A DNA stretch of 64,000 nt, taken from Anthostomella pinea. Its lineage: Eukaryota; Ascomycota; Sordariomycetes; Xylariales; Xylariaceae. Below, one piece after another: positions 1-13,300 of this stretch (its first letter is position 1; every line of letters begins with the position of its first letter). Both the position numbers and the translations under genes were made by a program. The stretch is taken from assembly GCA_963556695.1 (NCBI GenBank), contig CAUWAG010000006.1:682001-746000 (forward strand). The letters are read 5' to 3'. Under the pieces are notes generated by a model, which saw nothing but the letters and a program-made list of their open reading frames with translations, had not been told where the DNA came from and did not search any database.

Positions 1-1
1 T

Positions 2-910
2 AATACTATTCGTGGCATCGATTCGAGTGAGGTCAACTCCAGAACCCAAATCAAATCCATGCTCTCGGCCAAATCCTTCCGGCCGAGCATAAACAATCTA
101 GATCAGGCCATCAAATGGTTGAGGATATTCACGGCAGACATATTCTCACGATTGCTCGAGGAGGGTGTCCTCGAGAATAAACGGCGGCCCAAAACCATGA
201 ACCTACATCACCGGCATGGTGGCCAGACCCGGTCACGATCCTCTGGTATCCCCATGGGCAAAACACTCGATGAAAGGACCTTGTTTGACCTCGCCAAGCA
301 TCTTCTCAATCAGATCATTCTAGAAGGGAGAGTATGGCCGTGTGCCAATCTTAGTTTGGCCGTCGCAGGGTTTGAAGATGGTGTCACGGGCAACATGGGG
401 ATAGGCGGATTCTTGTTGAAAGGAGACGAAGCACGTGGATCCAAGACAACCCCCCGCGAGTCGTCAATGGAATCCTCTGCGAATGAACCGCCAGAGAAGA
501 AGCGCCGCACGGATAACCCCAGCATCCAGCGGTTCTTTCCAAAACGGGAAACCTCTTCAGGCGGGGATGGCGAGGGGGACCTCGACGGCAGTGAAGATAC
601 AGGGCACCCCCGAGATGACACGAGCGGCCGTCCAACCACGGACTCGCGGAGCCAGCAGACACCAATCACGGATTACATGTGCTCCCGCTGCAATGCAGGG
701 CTCGAGGACGCCGAAGCATTACAGAGCCACCTCGACTGGCATTTCGCCAAAGACCTCCAGGACGAGGAACGTGGCAAGCCTGCATTTGCCAGTAAGCCGG
801 CATCTGCTCCGCGCGGCCAGAAGAGTACGTGTGCATCGTCGTCGAAGAAGCCTTCAAGGGGCGGCAGCAGTAAACTGGAGTACGGGCAGAGCAAGCTGAA
901 GTTTGGATGA
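2..910 (+). CDS. RAD30: DNA polymerase eta (Y-family), C-terminal part
   Basis: The reading frame is open from base 2, so the gene begins left of the window; only about 302 C-terminal residues are visible. The first part, with the stretch SAKSFRPSINNLDQAIKWLR, is the little-finger (DNA-contacting) domain typical of Y-family translesion polymerases. Around 670-755 there is a C-x2-C ... H-x3-H zinc finger (CSRC ... HLDWH), the UBZ finger that binds ubiquitinated PCNA in Pol eta. A PIP-box-like SIQRFF lies at 520-537. The tail is Ser/Lys-rich and low in complexity. The role inferred from the family is nuclear bypass of UV photoproducts at stalled forks. The polymerase catalytic residues lie outside the window. 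No frameshift or in-frame stop is seen. Confidence 0.93.
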   Translation, partial: NTIRGIDSSEVNSRTQIKSMLSAKSFRPSINNLDQAIKWLRIFTADIFSRLLEEGVLENKRRPKTMNLHHRHGGQTRSRSSGIPMGKTLDERTLFDLAKHLLNQIILEGRVWPCANLSLAVAGFEDGVTGNMGIGGFLLKGDEARGSKTTPRESSMESSANEPPEKKRRTDNPSIQRFFPKRETSSGGDGEGDLDGSEDTGHPRDDTSGRPTTDSRSQQTPITDYMCSRCNAGLEDAEALQSHLDWHFAKDLQDEERGKPAFASKPASAPRGQKSTCASSSKKPSRGGSSKLEYGQSKLKFG

Positions 911-3900
911 ATCACGCGTCCAAAGTGAGCGTTATCTGCGTTGCTCTTTGTCAGTCAGCCTCCGTTCTTCCTACCAGACGGTCTTCCTACGAAGGACATG
1001 CAGGACATGCATGGACAAGCTGCGAGAATCGAACGATATCTCGAGACAGCTGGCGCTACTCTGCGTCTTCCATGCATAATAGACGATACCTATAAGAGCC
1101 CGGGGAAGCCGGATCTGCGCCGAGCAGATTAGCGGTGATGATCCTGCGGCCTAGATATCGAGGACTGGAAATCGCGAAAGGCGGCCCGGGCAGATATTTC
1201 AGGAACCAACCATGCGAATGCTTGGTCTGCGGGAGCACCGAGGTACAGGCAGATACCGCATATTCTATTAGATGCGGATGTCCAGGTTGCGTCCGGCCCG
1301 TGGGTGCAGCCAGTTGTATGCTGTCGTCGCCTTACACGGGGATTCTTCTACGGCGGCAGAAGGCACATTGTCGGCGCCCGGGTTACACTACGGGTGTCCA
1401 GTCCGAAACAGGCCGGTTCCAAAGTAGGTTCACCGTCAGTCTCACGAGCGCATATGCGAAAGCCTGCATAGGCTCTGGCCTGCTTGTGCTACGCGCGCGA
1501 TTCCTCGCTACGATGGAAGATACGCGGGTTAGGGTTGTGTTGGATATGGCTGGCTGGATATATGTGGTGAACAATGAATAATGAAGAATGCATGGATGGG
1601 TAAAATAGGACGATCAGAATGTGCCGTCGCCTCCCCTTTCCTGCATTCCTGGATGCAGTTTGACAGGTACGACATACACCATAAGGAGCTACATTTTCCC
1701 AAAGCGAAAGCCTATCCTATCCAACAAACCAAACCAGGCGACTGTCTCGTGGTCTCACATTGCAATATCTCAGTGGCTGCTTTGTCGTCATGTCACGAGA
1801 AGAGGAGCCCAGTGCGGGAGGAGATGATTGGCCAGCCCGATGAAGTTTTGAGGTCGGCTAGGTTGGGCACCCAACGTGGTGGAAATGCCGCTACAGATGC
1901 CGCTACAGATGCCGCTACTTGCCCAGAGCTTGCTGTCGGGCCCTGGCGCATTGATACCCAACCTCGCCTCGCCTCGCTGCCCTTTCACTTCCTTTTTTGA
2001 CCGGTGCCGCGTCTGTTGCTTCTTCGTCCAAACTTCCGAGTGGTACCCTCTTTTGCTCCAGGGAAGTCCTTGGTCGATAGGGTATCAAGGTGGAAACAAA
2101 CCGATTGAACAGGAAGTCCTGCCGTGCCTTGCAAGTTGCCATGCCGTTTCTCTGGACTACAATCGATTATCAAGTGGGTTGATGTTCAGACGAAGTCATG
2201 CAGAAGAGCTTGGTGTATTTGGAAGTCCTTGATACTCTTGTGCCGCTTGCTTTCCGGGTCTGAAGCTATTTTTTGGTCTTCGAGAAGCTTGCATGTGTGC
2301 GGGCCAAGCCTCATCAACGTCATTTGTGAGGACTTCCTGCTCCCAACCTTGAACCTACCCAATAGGTTCACCGAAGGGGGATTGCTTACCTCACCATACA
2401 TGTACTGTACAAGGTACCTACAAACAGCCTCTCCTCGATCAGCTCTGAATACAGGGGACTAGATACCCAGGGTTCACTCTCAGCAGTACAGTATCGCCCT
2501 CTGTTTCTGGTCTGTGTGTATGACCGATCGCCGCCAGCCCAACGAAGCGAGTGTGACATCGTGAAAGGCATCAATTGTGAAAGGATGAAGTTCAAGTAAA
2601 GAGACGGGAGCTTCACAATCTTGCCCAGTTGACAGATTGGGCAGCTAGCCTCAGCCTAGAACCATCAGCCACTTTGACGTCCATCTTCAGCCACGTCGTT
2701 CCTCCTGGAGTCTGAAACGAACCAAATTGACCAGCCATGATGTTGATGTTGTGGAGTCTAAACTTGTCTGAGTACAAGTACCTCCACCAAGTCCTGGCTG
2801 CTTGAGGCTTGTCGCACCACCGGGTCCAGCCCGCCAGCCCATCGAAAAGGAAACAAACTCGCAACGGTTCAACAACTTGAACCAGGCCTGTCAACAACTC
2901 CCATCCCTCCACCACCTGCATCGACCCCTCCAGCCCTCGTTCTCTTACACGGACGACGATCATTCCCAGCTTCTTGGACCTCTCCTGCCCGTGCCGTCTG
3001 TACTGTCTCCTCGTTGGGCTTCTCGCCTCCCAGATCTGCTCTGTCGCTTCCTCTTCTATCAAGCCACAGCCTACTCTGCAGCTGATCAGACCCTCTTGCA
3101 TATAGATCCAGTGCCAGCGGTCTGCAGCCTGTCTGTCCCGTCTGCCTGCGCTCTGCTCTCTTGTGCTACCTTTGCCAGGTTCCTGCTGCTGTGTGCGACT
3201 CGATTCGCTCTCGTCATATTGCCCATTGCCCTCGCATAACGGACGTTTCCAACCAACCACGCGCTCCCACGCACCTCTTCGATACAGTGATACCGCTTCG
3301 CTGCCTTGGCGCACAGTCTGTCCATTGGCCCGCCCGTCCTCGACGACCGAAGTCTCTAACCTCACCTGACACTCTGTGTGTTCTTCAAGCTCGACATTGG
3401 ACAGAGGCTGTCCCAACAGTTCGCGGCCATACCACCATACATATCTACCTTAAGTACAACGGCACCAACGCCGCCGAACCGAGGAAGGGCTGTCATCACC
3501 CCCTACCTGCCTACCTGCCTACCTGCCTGCCTGCCTGCCTTACCGAGGACAGGACCAGCTAGTTGCCAGTTGCCAGTTGCCAACCTACCTCTACCTCCCT
3601 GTCGCTCTACCAGTAGGTAGCTGTCCGCGACCCTGTCACCTGTAGGTCACATCGCCACCCGTTAAGGATTGGATTCTTCCAACGCTGTGACGCAAGCCAC
3701 CATCCCTGCTCGGCCAGCTGAGTGGCGCGATTGCTCCATTGTGCCTTGTCGGCAGGCCTGCCACCCTGCTTGTCGGTTGCCTGAAACCCCTGGAGAGGCC
3801 GCTCTAGCGCTACTGGGCGACACCGGGGACTGACTGAAATCTGCAGGCGGATCTGGATAGGACAGCGTGCTGCCGCGGACCCCATTTCAGGCCCACCTCA

Positions 3901-4139
3901 AACCGCCGCTGCCAGCCAGGCCAGCCAGCGCACTCACGGCCACGCCCACTCTGCCACTGCGCAGCCCGTCAGCCCTTTTCTCTCCCCTCCACCCACCCTC
4001 CTGAGTCCTCGACACCTCCCGGGCCCTCGTCTTCTACCGTTCATCCACCGCTGCCGTTCTCCCTCCCGCCGACCCTTTCCTCCTCTTTACCTAATCACTG
4101 CTTTCCTTGGAGAGCTTCATCCCCTACACACGCCCAAAC
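911..4139 (+). other. Intergenic region and long 5' leader, no supported gene
   Basis: About 3.2 kb between the polymerase eta stop and the RfeG start. Base composition is normal, and I found no conserved domain on either strand. Bases 1886-1918 hold about 2.7 copies of a 12-bp repeat (GATGCCGCTACA). From about 2,800 onward the plus strand is strongly pyrimidine-rich, as expected for the promoter and 5' UTR of the downstream gene. This also produces a long but unconvincing open frame on the minus strand (2613-3416). Confidence 0.6.
3503..3540. repeat. CCTA/CCTG tetranucleotide microsatellite
   Basis: Tandem CCTA/CCTG units in the pyrimidine-rich leader about 600 bp upstream of the RfeG start. 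It is a simple-sequence tract with no evident function. Confidence 0.8.
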
Positions 4140-5518
4140 ATGTCCAGAAGGCCGCCACCATCCAGCAGCTCCGTTCTGCCTCAACAGAACCAGAACCGCC
4201 AGAACGAGTATTTCGTACCAAGAGACGGCATCGATCGCGAAGTAATTACCGCCGACATTTGCCGTTATCTTGGTAACGATGCTCTAGTACGGCCTGGCAA
4301 CTACGAGGTATGGCTTGTCTACACTTGAGACATGTCGGATCATCGCTGACGAACGGCCCCGTTGCAGAACCCGCAAACTGGACAAATAATACAAGGCTAC
4401 TACATCAATGCCTACCGCAATCTAACAACAGTAAGTCGCTCTGGCCCAGTCACTCGCCCAGTCCTCGTCATTATTCGACGCACTCCTGCTGACTACCTTC
4501 GCTCTGCAGGCAATGATCGAAGACTTGAAAGCCGATTCTGCGCGATGGGAACAAGAAAGGCGGCATCAATCGGCGAGTCGTAATAACACCGCCGGAGGTA
4601 CTATTGCCTCGAGAGACTCGAACGTCGTGTTTATCAAATCCTCTAACTCCCCTGCAGTCCAGTACCGCAACTCGGATACACATCAGTCGCGCCAGTACTA
4701 TGGACCAACAGAGATCACATCCGCGGATACAAGCAGGGATCCTTATGGTGATTCTACGCCGAGATACCCAGGCACTGGTACCCAAGGTTATACAGGAGCC
4801 GCTGGCTTTTCTGGTGCCCAACAATATGCAAATCAGAGTGGGTATGTTGCCCAGGCAGGGTACACCACCCAGCCATCGCAGTTCGCAGCGCAAGCTGCAA
4901 ATGTGTCTTCTTTTGCACCGGGACATCCCATGACAGGATCAGGATTTGGCCAGGCCGGCCAGGAGCCCCCTTACCAGGTTGTTGGTGCTCATTCCGCTGT
5001 ACGGGCGGCGGACCCGTATAGCAATGACTCGTATGCCTCGAGGGACTCGAGGGACCCAAGGGGAGACCCGAGAGATCACAGAGATCCCAGAGTGCCCGTG
5101 ACTACCATGTCATCCAGTAGGACTACTTATACCACTGCAGGTCCTTCGGCGGGGACGCAGGGTTATCCAGCCTCGGGATCCAGCAGCTACTACCCCCAGA
5201 GCTCTTCGACGTCCAACCCTCAATTCGGAGCTGGCGCCCAGCCCATGGATGCGTTCTACGGACGTGGTGCGTACACTAAAAGTCCTCTTCTTCCGTCTAA
5301 CGGCTTTTTCTGATTGTGTAGCGTCTCCAGCAGGCACAGCCTCCTACAGTCCAGCACCTGCTGTCCAGTATGAGGGCACCCCTGCCCCCTCACGGCCTTC
5401 GGCAACGACTTCCAGTACCCAAGTACCAGCTAGTGGATCATCTTCAAGACATCGTGACCGGGACGACCGCCACGCCAGTTCAAGACATGGCCATCGTTCA
5501 CACCACTCTGGCCGGTAA
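4140..5518 (+). CDS. rfeG: RfeG-like putative transcription factor (four exons)
   Basis: I model four exons, 4140-4307, 4368-4430, 4510-5266 and 5322-5518, giving 394 aa. All three introns are GT-AG and preserve phase, with CTGAC or CTAAC near the 3' end. The ATG at 4140 begins MSRRPPPSSS, directly before the conserved core (NEYFVPRDGIDREVITADIC, then NPQTGQIIQGYY) recognised from fungal proteins annotated as RfeG. The core spans exons 1-3 up to the LKADSARWEQERR segment, which is likely helical. The remaining ~270 residues are low-complexity Gln/Ser/Tyr/Gly-rich with a DPRGDPRDHRDPR-like charged patch, and the protein ends in a His/Arg/Ser tail. The name comes from family annotation. A DNA-binding fold is not obvious from sequence, so the biochemical function is uncertain. 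Confidence 0.85.
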
Positions 5519-7267
5519 TCCATTTGACAAGGCGCCCGTCTGGAGTTCTAGATTTGGAAGACCACCATTTTTTCGTTGTGATTCCTCAGATTTGTTTCAT
5601 ACCCAAGGATTTGGATTCCAACAAAGCGCCATGGACTGCACCCGGAATGCTTTTTATCATCCAGAGGATAGACCCGGTCTCAATTTCCCGGACGCTCAGC
5701 CTTGCAGAGTTGCAAGTTCGTGGCTTTTTGAATAATGCCGCTGGACCTCATGACCTGGACTTTTCATATCTCCACATTGGAACACCTTTACGAATACCAC
5801 GCCGATGATTTTGCTTCTTCCAGAATGGATATGGCGCATTGCTAAGGGGACCTGCTACGACCTGCATGCCATTGGGCCTTACGATTGAACTCTGTTCCTG
5901 CGATGGCGCAAGCGAAGATCGGTGCTTGCTGCATACCTTCCAGACTTTGGTTGACACAGGAAATGAGATCAATTTTCCTTGGTTAGTATCGTTCATGGAT
6001 CATGCCGCGTCCACACTGCTGTCCGGATTCAGCCCGCCGGTTGGAGGCTGTTTGTGTTCAAAATTTCCTCGGTGTTTTCAGGTTCCATGACCGGTCACGG
6101 ATGAGCATACTGGTGAGATGCTGGGATGATGTTGCTAATAGACAGGGCTCGCAATCCGGACAGCAAGGTGAGCACAGGACGCATTGTATATATATGCCAA
6201 CCTCTTTGAAGGATTTTCTCGTCTCCCAATATCCTTGTTGCCTGGCACCACTGCCCCCTGGATTTCTCTACCTTCTCGTGCTTGACACTTACATATAGCT
6301 CACTCCTAGATCATCTGACCATCACCTCTCCCATTGGATCATCACCCATGGACATCTGATGGAAACCACATGGAAACCCACAATCTGGACATGGATCATC
6401 ACAATGGAGACAGTAACAGTTTGCGGATACCACTGGATATTTATCTGGATGTATGACACCACTGGAAATCCCAACCCGTGGAAGACCTTGAGCGCGCCTG
6501 CGTTGGATCATGGATCTGAACAAGATCACCAAGAATGCTGGTCCTGACAGACCAAACGCAATGTTGGTAAGATATGTACCCTTTGGTTTCAATACAGGGA
6601 TGTCCCATTTTCTACACAAGGCATCTCAATATCAATCACCCTGGGTCTCCATGACATTTTTTTCAGAGCATCCGAGGACTTGAGAAATATAACACATTGG
6701 TTTCAACTAAGCTTTGCAGCTATTCAGGTCTAGACTTTATCTTGCCAGACGACTGACTACCAAGGATGCCACTCTATACTTTGGGATACTACCGCTGGAT
6801 CTGGTATCATCATCAACATGACTGGGATCCCTACCTTACAATATTCTTTCGTGATTCTGCCAGCGGACAAGAGAGGACTCGACTATGCATTACATCTGCC
6901 GGGGGACAAAGCCGGATGGAGCAACTTGCTTCAGCTCCCTTTTTGCCATATATCTGGAGACCGGATTCATTCAATGACACTAAAGGAAACCAGCTCAAGA
7001 TGCCGTGCCTTACATGGAAGCCAAAGGATACTGCAGGAATATACGCTGGGCCGAACTACCCTCGGAGTCAGCTTTGCTCGTTGTTAATGGTTGTGTTTAC
7101 GCCGTTCGCACTCCGTGGCGCCTTGTATTCGTCTTCTGCATTGCTCTCTCCCCAGGTTTCCTCTCCAGCCTTCACGGATATACCCACGATTGGATTGCTC
7201 GGGAGACTGCTCGGAATGAAGCGCGGTGGGGGCTGACTATAGTAGGAAGCACAGGGGCTGGCGCACG
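5519..7267 (+). other. Intergenic, no supported gene
   Basis: The 3' flank of the RfeG gene. Between about 6,300 and 6,500 it is rich in short GGATCATC/CCATGGA-like motifs. Open frames here (for example 6766-7236) are short, Trp-rich, and show no domain or splice structure. Confidence 0.5.
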
Positions 7268-8370
7268 CTATTGATAGGTGGCCTGCTCGGTGTGGGTACA
7301 CGCTGGCGATGGAGAATGGCCACGGCGTCGCGTCATCCTGGGCGGTTCTGGGTGGTATTGTGGTGGTCGTGGTGGATATGTACTCTGGGGCCTTGGGAGT
7401 CTGAACATGTCGATGTTCTGGGTATACGCTGTGGCGGATGTACCAGTCATGTCATGTGACGGCAGCATAGGTTGGCGATGGGTTGACTGTTTCCAGTTGG
7501 GGGGTGCAGGCTGGGGATAGGTCGGCTGGTGATTGATCACGCGTTGTATCAGGTCGTCTGGAGCCTGGCAGAGGTTGTTGATGGTGCGAATATATGTGGA
7601 CTGGATGTATTTGCTTGTGGCTTATTGAGAGACCCTCTTGCTCATCTTGCCTTCGCGGTGACGTGCTGCTCGTTGTGCTTGATGTCCCGGCAGTTCACCC
7701 TTGGTGGGCTCGTGCGACGCTGATATGGTATTTGGTGTTCTCAACTGGGGACGTGGTCTCGATCATGGACACGAGGTCTGGTGTGCGCTTTTCGTGGTGG
7801 TTCCTTGCTGAGTAGCGTAATGGACCAACGTGACGGCGCTGCGCATGACGGTACTGTCTCGAGAGCTCTCGGCTTCTAGATCATATAGACTAGGGCGTTC
7901 CTGGCTTGAGTGTTTCCTTTATCATGTTGTTCACACTGCCGGAGACGGATGATGGCGTCTGCGTCTTTCTGACTGAGGTTCAGGAGTATGTATCCCGATG
8001 CCGTGGTAAGGGGCAAGAGAGGGTTCTCTGGCTGGGGGAGTCCAAACCTTGTGCTGGGTTGTTGATAGGGCCAACTGCGCTTTCCTCTTGTCGCGATGGC
8101 ATGTTTGACAACCACTGACAACTGTGCTCATGTGTTTCAGAGGGCATTTGATTTTATGTATCCGTCTTCGGTGTATCACACCCAACCCACCCGATCGGAC
8201 ACTTTTACCTGCGCGATGTCGAGTTGGCGGACATGATCACCGTGCCGAGTTCGTGTACCTGGAAGCGGAAAACCTGTGGCATCCTGTTCTCGCCGGAACG
8301 GTAATTTATGGTCATCCTGTCCTATGCGTAAGCTTCTCAGTCGACTGACTGGTAAGCCACACTGTTTCAA
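7268..8370 (-). pseudogene. Possible decayed Pro/Gln/Arg-rich gene on the minus strand
   Basis: Read on the minus strand, this stretch gives several adjoining protein-like segments in different frames. One lies at about 8370-8210 and ends at a plausible GT donor. A Ser/Pro-rich run follows a TGTCAG acceptor near 8117. An Arg-rich segment lies near 7870-7680, and a His/Pro/Gln-rich tail at 7540-7268 ends in a stop. The composition resembles a low-complexity fungal regulatory protein, but stops and frame changes separate the pieces and no domain is recognised. It may be an old pseudogene, a multi-intron gene I cannot resolve, or chance. Confidence is low. Confidence 0.2.
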
Positions 8371-10397
8371 GCCCTACTAAGCTCCTTTTCCAGTCAAGGA
8401 TTCAAGAGCATTTGTATCATGAAGTTATGGGTGGGTGAGTGGGTTTCGGTAGAGTTGACTACGAGTAGTACCAATCTGCTGCGAATACCGACAACTACGT
8501 ATTTAGATCTGGCTCCAGTATGGTGACATGTGCTTACCTCACACACCCGCATGACATGATTTATTGCCGTCTTTCCCAGTTGTCGCAAGGTATACACGTG
8601 ACCAGGCACAGGGGTTCGTCCCTGCGCAGCTCGCCATATATGATAAGGGAGAGCTCCTCAGCTCCATTTCAGATAGATCCTAGAATAAACAACACTTTCT
8701 TCTATGCTCTCGATCAGCTGTACGCGATACCAGTAGAGCAAAGCTTTTGCAGCTGACCTATATTCCCAAATAGCAAGCAAACAAGATGGACAAGCGATTA
8801 GTTCCGTGGGTTGCGACTCGTGGCATCATATGAGCCGCCATGTGTTTGAAGCTGCTGTGTAAACTCGGCCCATGAACGGCGGCGAGACGTCCGGGGCGAA
8901 TCCTATTGGATGGAAGCGCTGGCGATTTGCTGCGCGTTCAGTTCACTCGCTCGCGCATGCGGGATCCAAAAGCAGGAACCCAAGATGCTAGGTACTTACT
9001 GTGCTGTGGTTTGCAAACTGCAACCTCGAAACGACAGCGGCATGAACGCGAAGCAGATCGGAATGGTCACCCCCGCAGTTCGTCGAACAGTCTGTCGAAG
9101 ATGCACATGCAAACATGATGAATGCATGCAACATACCTCACTCTCAAGTCCTTACCGTTACGCTCAGCTGCATTTGTCACCAATTTCTGCAGGTACCTAA
9201 GCTCGTGGCCATCCGGAGATTTGAAACTGCCACGGTGCCAGAAACATGCCCACTGCATACGACTATTAATAGGAACTTGGAAGTGCTGGCGGCGCATTTT
9301 CAGGGTCCTGCCACCGACCCAGATCAGTGTCGCCGTTGGCATATGGGCGTAACCTTGAAGGTAGTAGCACGCAAGGGGAGGCAAACGTGGTGGTGGTGAG
9401 CTCAGGCGACGTCGATACGAATCTGCTGATTTGGTACGTAGACCTGGGATATGAATGACTTCCCACCTCAATTAAGGTAAGACCTGGATGGTCGTAGACA
9501 AGCGACCGTCCTTTAGGGCCGCTTCACAATGATACTGATTCTCGGTGTTCGAGCATAATATGTTTAAGCAGGTCCTCGCCGGGTTTGGTTGGCGGAGGTT
9601 GACACGGTCCCCTGCCTTGGAAGGATTCGCCGTTTGTGCCAAGTACCTAGGTAATTGATTATAGTACCTAGAAGACATATTTATCCGTTGCATTGTTAGA
9701 TGTGACAAACTTACGGACTCTGCGAAGTTTGTAAGTGCCAAGGTATGATGCTTTGAGCGAAACCGATGGCACTTGAGATTCTACATGCTTTACGACCTAT
9801 GTGCGAGTTCAGGGTAAAAAGGGGGGCCTGACCTGACCGCATTCAGGTCCTGGTGGATTTTGCTACCTTGAAATTGCTGCCCGCTGCTGCCAGCCTGCCA
9901 GCCCGCGAGCGGTGGGCCTGCCACGAGCCAGCCGGGCGCCCTGCAGGCCCTGCACCTGGCCTATCAGCACCCGCCATCGTCCACTGATTGCATCCATAAC
10001 CTTCCCCTTGGCGACCGCTTCCCAGGACCCACACACGCCACAGCGAGGGCGAGTCGACGTCTAGTGGGTGAAGTTTGAAGGGTCCAGGTCCAAGTCTCCT
10101 CCAGTCTGGTGTGCCTGTGTGTGCCTGTGTGCCTGTGTGCCCCTCCATCTTCATACACCGATTCATTCTAATAATTTTTATGGCCGACGCACTCGTTATT
10201 ACCTTCTTCGAGGCTGTCTAGTCCATCAACAACAACAACACTGTCATCTCGACTGCCCCGTCTGCCTCTCCCTTACCTCGATTCGACCCGGGTGGCGGGC
10301 ATGATCTTGACTTGGAACCCTCTTCCAAACCAACATCCCATCGCACCAACCGCAGCTCCACCCTGCATCTCCTAGGTAATCAACAAACCTGCCCGCC
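8371..10397 (+). other. Intergenic and promoter region of the importin gene
   Basis: No domain or convincing gene on either strand. A short GTGTGCCT-type simple repeat lies at about 10110-10141, upstream of the importin start. The last ~150 bp is CA/CT-rich, as is common in fungal 5' UTRs. Confidence 0.5.
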
Positions 10398-13300
10398 ATG
10401 AACGCCGAAGCCATCAGGAGTCGCGTCGTCGCCACGCTCTCCCCCGATACGAACGTGCGACGGTCCGCCGAGCTCGAGCTCAAGCAGGTAAGCACCCGTT
10501 AGGCTGTGTTATGCCATGCCGTGCCGTGCGTGCTATGCGATGCGCCCATCGTGTGATTCGCTCGCTGTCGTTGCGTTCGCTCACCCGTCATCCCTGAATC
10601 TAGGCCGAGGGGCATGCAGGCTTCACCGACGTCCTCCTCGATATTCTGTCCAGCGAGCCAGACGACTCCGTCCGGCTATCGAGTACGTCTACCCGACTAC
10701 TTCATCTCGAGATCCGAGATGACCTCCCGAGTTCCATGTCGCCATCGCTAATCTGATTGTTGTCTGCAGCCACCATCTACCTGAAGAACCGGACGAATCG
10801 AGGCTGGGCCAAGACCGACCATTACCCAGATGAGACACTCATAGAAGAGAATGAGAAACAACGCTTCCGCGATCGCATCCTGCCCATCCTCGCCGCCTCG
10901 CGTGGCCCGGTTCGACAGCAGCTCCTACAGTTGATCCAGCGCATCTTGCACTTCGACTTCCCCGGAAAATGGCCCACCTTCATGGATGTCACCCTGCAGC
11001 TGCTGCACTCGAATGATGCCCCCTCTGTCCTTGCCGGGCTGCAATGTCTTCTTGTCACATGCCGCGCCTATCGATTCAAGGGCGCTCAAGATGGTGGACG
11101 AGTCGAGTTCGACAAGATTGTCGAGGCCAGCTTCCCAAGGCTTCTGCAGGTCTGCAACGAGTTGGTCAACCAAGAAAGCGACGAGGCTGGAGAGATGCTG
11201 CATATCGCCCTGAAGGCCTACAAACACGCAACCTGGGTAGGTGTTCATTGAGACTGTCGCACTGGGGTCCGGAACGTATGCATCTAACAACTCGACAGCT
11301 CGAGCTTAGTACATTCCTGAGACAACACGATGTCAACATCGGATGGTGTACCATTTTCTTGCAGACCGTTTCAAAGGCGATACCAGCCTCTGCCATGCTA
11401 GAGGATATCGAGGAACGGGAAAGGCATCATTGGTGGAAGTCCAAGAAGTGGGCGTATTTCAACCTCAACAGGCTATGGGTCAGGTTAGCAAATTCAAGAG
11501 TCCGAGTCGATGCTTCGCCGAGCCTGAGAGAACTAACTTCTGCTAGACAAGGCAATCCCGCAGCCATCACGACCAAGGACGATGCGGCAGTCAGTTTTGC
11601 AAAGGACTTCGAGACCACAATCGCCCCCGAGATACTGAAACACTACCTATCCGAGATCGAGAAATGGGTTTCGAACACTGTTTGGCTGAGCAAACCCTGT
11701 TTGTCCTACACCCTGGTCTTCCTCGACGAATGTTGCCGCCCCAAGTCCATGTGGAATCTCATGAAACCGCATCTGAACAACCTGGTCAGGCACCTTGTCT
11801 TCCCTGTTATGTGTCTCAGTGATGACGACGTGGAAAAATTCGAAGACGAACCAGAGGAGTATCTTCATCGGAAACTCAACTTCTACGAAGAAGTTTCCGC
11901 GCCCGATGTTGCCGCCACCAACTTCCTCGTTACTCTGACCAAAGCTCGAAGAAAGCAGACTTTCGAACTGCTCCAATTCGTTAATGGGGTCGTCAACGAG
12001 TACGAGCAGGCGCCGGACGAGAACAAAAACCACAGAGCCAAGGAGGGCGCCTTGAGGATGATTGCGACATTGGCGCCGGTGCTTCTGGGCAAGAAGAGCC
12101 CGATTGCGGACGAGGTCGAATACTTCCTTGTCCGTTACGTTTTCCCTGACTTCAAGAGTTCTCAGGGGTTCCTGCGTGCCCGTGCTTGCGACACGATCGA
12201 GAAATTTGAGCAGCTCAACTTCAAGGATCAGAATAATCTGCTCGTCATCTACCGCCACATCCTGGATTGCATGGCCGACACTGATCTACCCGTTCGAGTG
12301 ACGGCGGCGTTGGCTCTGCAGCCTCTCATTCGACATGACGCTATTCGCGTCAGCATGCAGCAGAGTATCCCCACCATCATGCAGCAGTTATTGAAGCTGG
12401 CCAACGAGTGTGACATCGATGCACTCGCGAATGTTATGGAGGACTTTGTCGAGGTTTTCGCGGCCGAACTTACTCCTTTCGCCGTCGCTCTGAGTGAACA
12501 GCTACGGGACACTTACTTAAGGATCGTGCGTGAGCTGTTGGATAAGAATGACAACCGAAACAACGATGACGGAGACTACGGTGATTATTTGGATGACAAG
12601 AGCATCACGGCGCTTGGCGTTCTTCAAACAATCGGGACCCTGATCCTTACCCTCGAGAGTACTCCAGATGTCCTGCTACATATTGAGGCCGTCTTGATGC
12701 CAGTCATCCAAGTGACTCTTCAGAACAAGCTATACGGTGAGTATTTCTAAAACCTCCTTGGGGATGATATGCTGATTGTCAGACGAAGATCTTTACAACG
12801 AAGTGTTTGAGATCATCGACAGCTGCACATTCGCGGCCAAGGGGATCTCGCCTACCATGTGGCAGGCATTTGAGCTCATACATGCTACTTTCAAGTCTGG
12901 AGCCGAGCTGTACCTCGAGGATATGCTTCCTGCGCTAGACAACTTCGTCCAGTACGGCGCCCCGCAATTGGCCCAAAAGCCCGAGTACGTTGCGGCTCTG
13001 TACTCGATGGTCCAGGACATGTTTTCGGACCAAAAGGTTGGTGGCGTTGACCGCATCTGTGCCTGCAAGCTTGCTGAGGCCATGATGTTGAGTCTGCGGG
13101 ACCACATCGACCAATCTGTCACCGGATTCATCGCGATGGCCATGACGGTGCTTAACGGGCACGAAGTCAAGGTCAAATCGTACAAGATCCACCTGATGGA
13201 GATGGTCATCAATGCCATCTACTACAACCCTCTGCTGACGCTTGCGGTTCTGGAGACCAAAGGGTGGACTAACAAGTTCTTTAGCCTCTGGTTTGGTAAC

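Noticed and set aside
2613..3416. 267-codon minus-strand open frame between polymerase eta and RfeG
   Set aside because: It is the complement of a pyrimidine-rich leader, shows no domain, and has a composition typical of antisense to CT-rich DNA.
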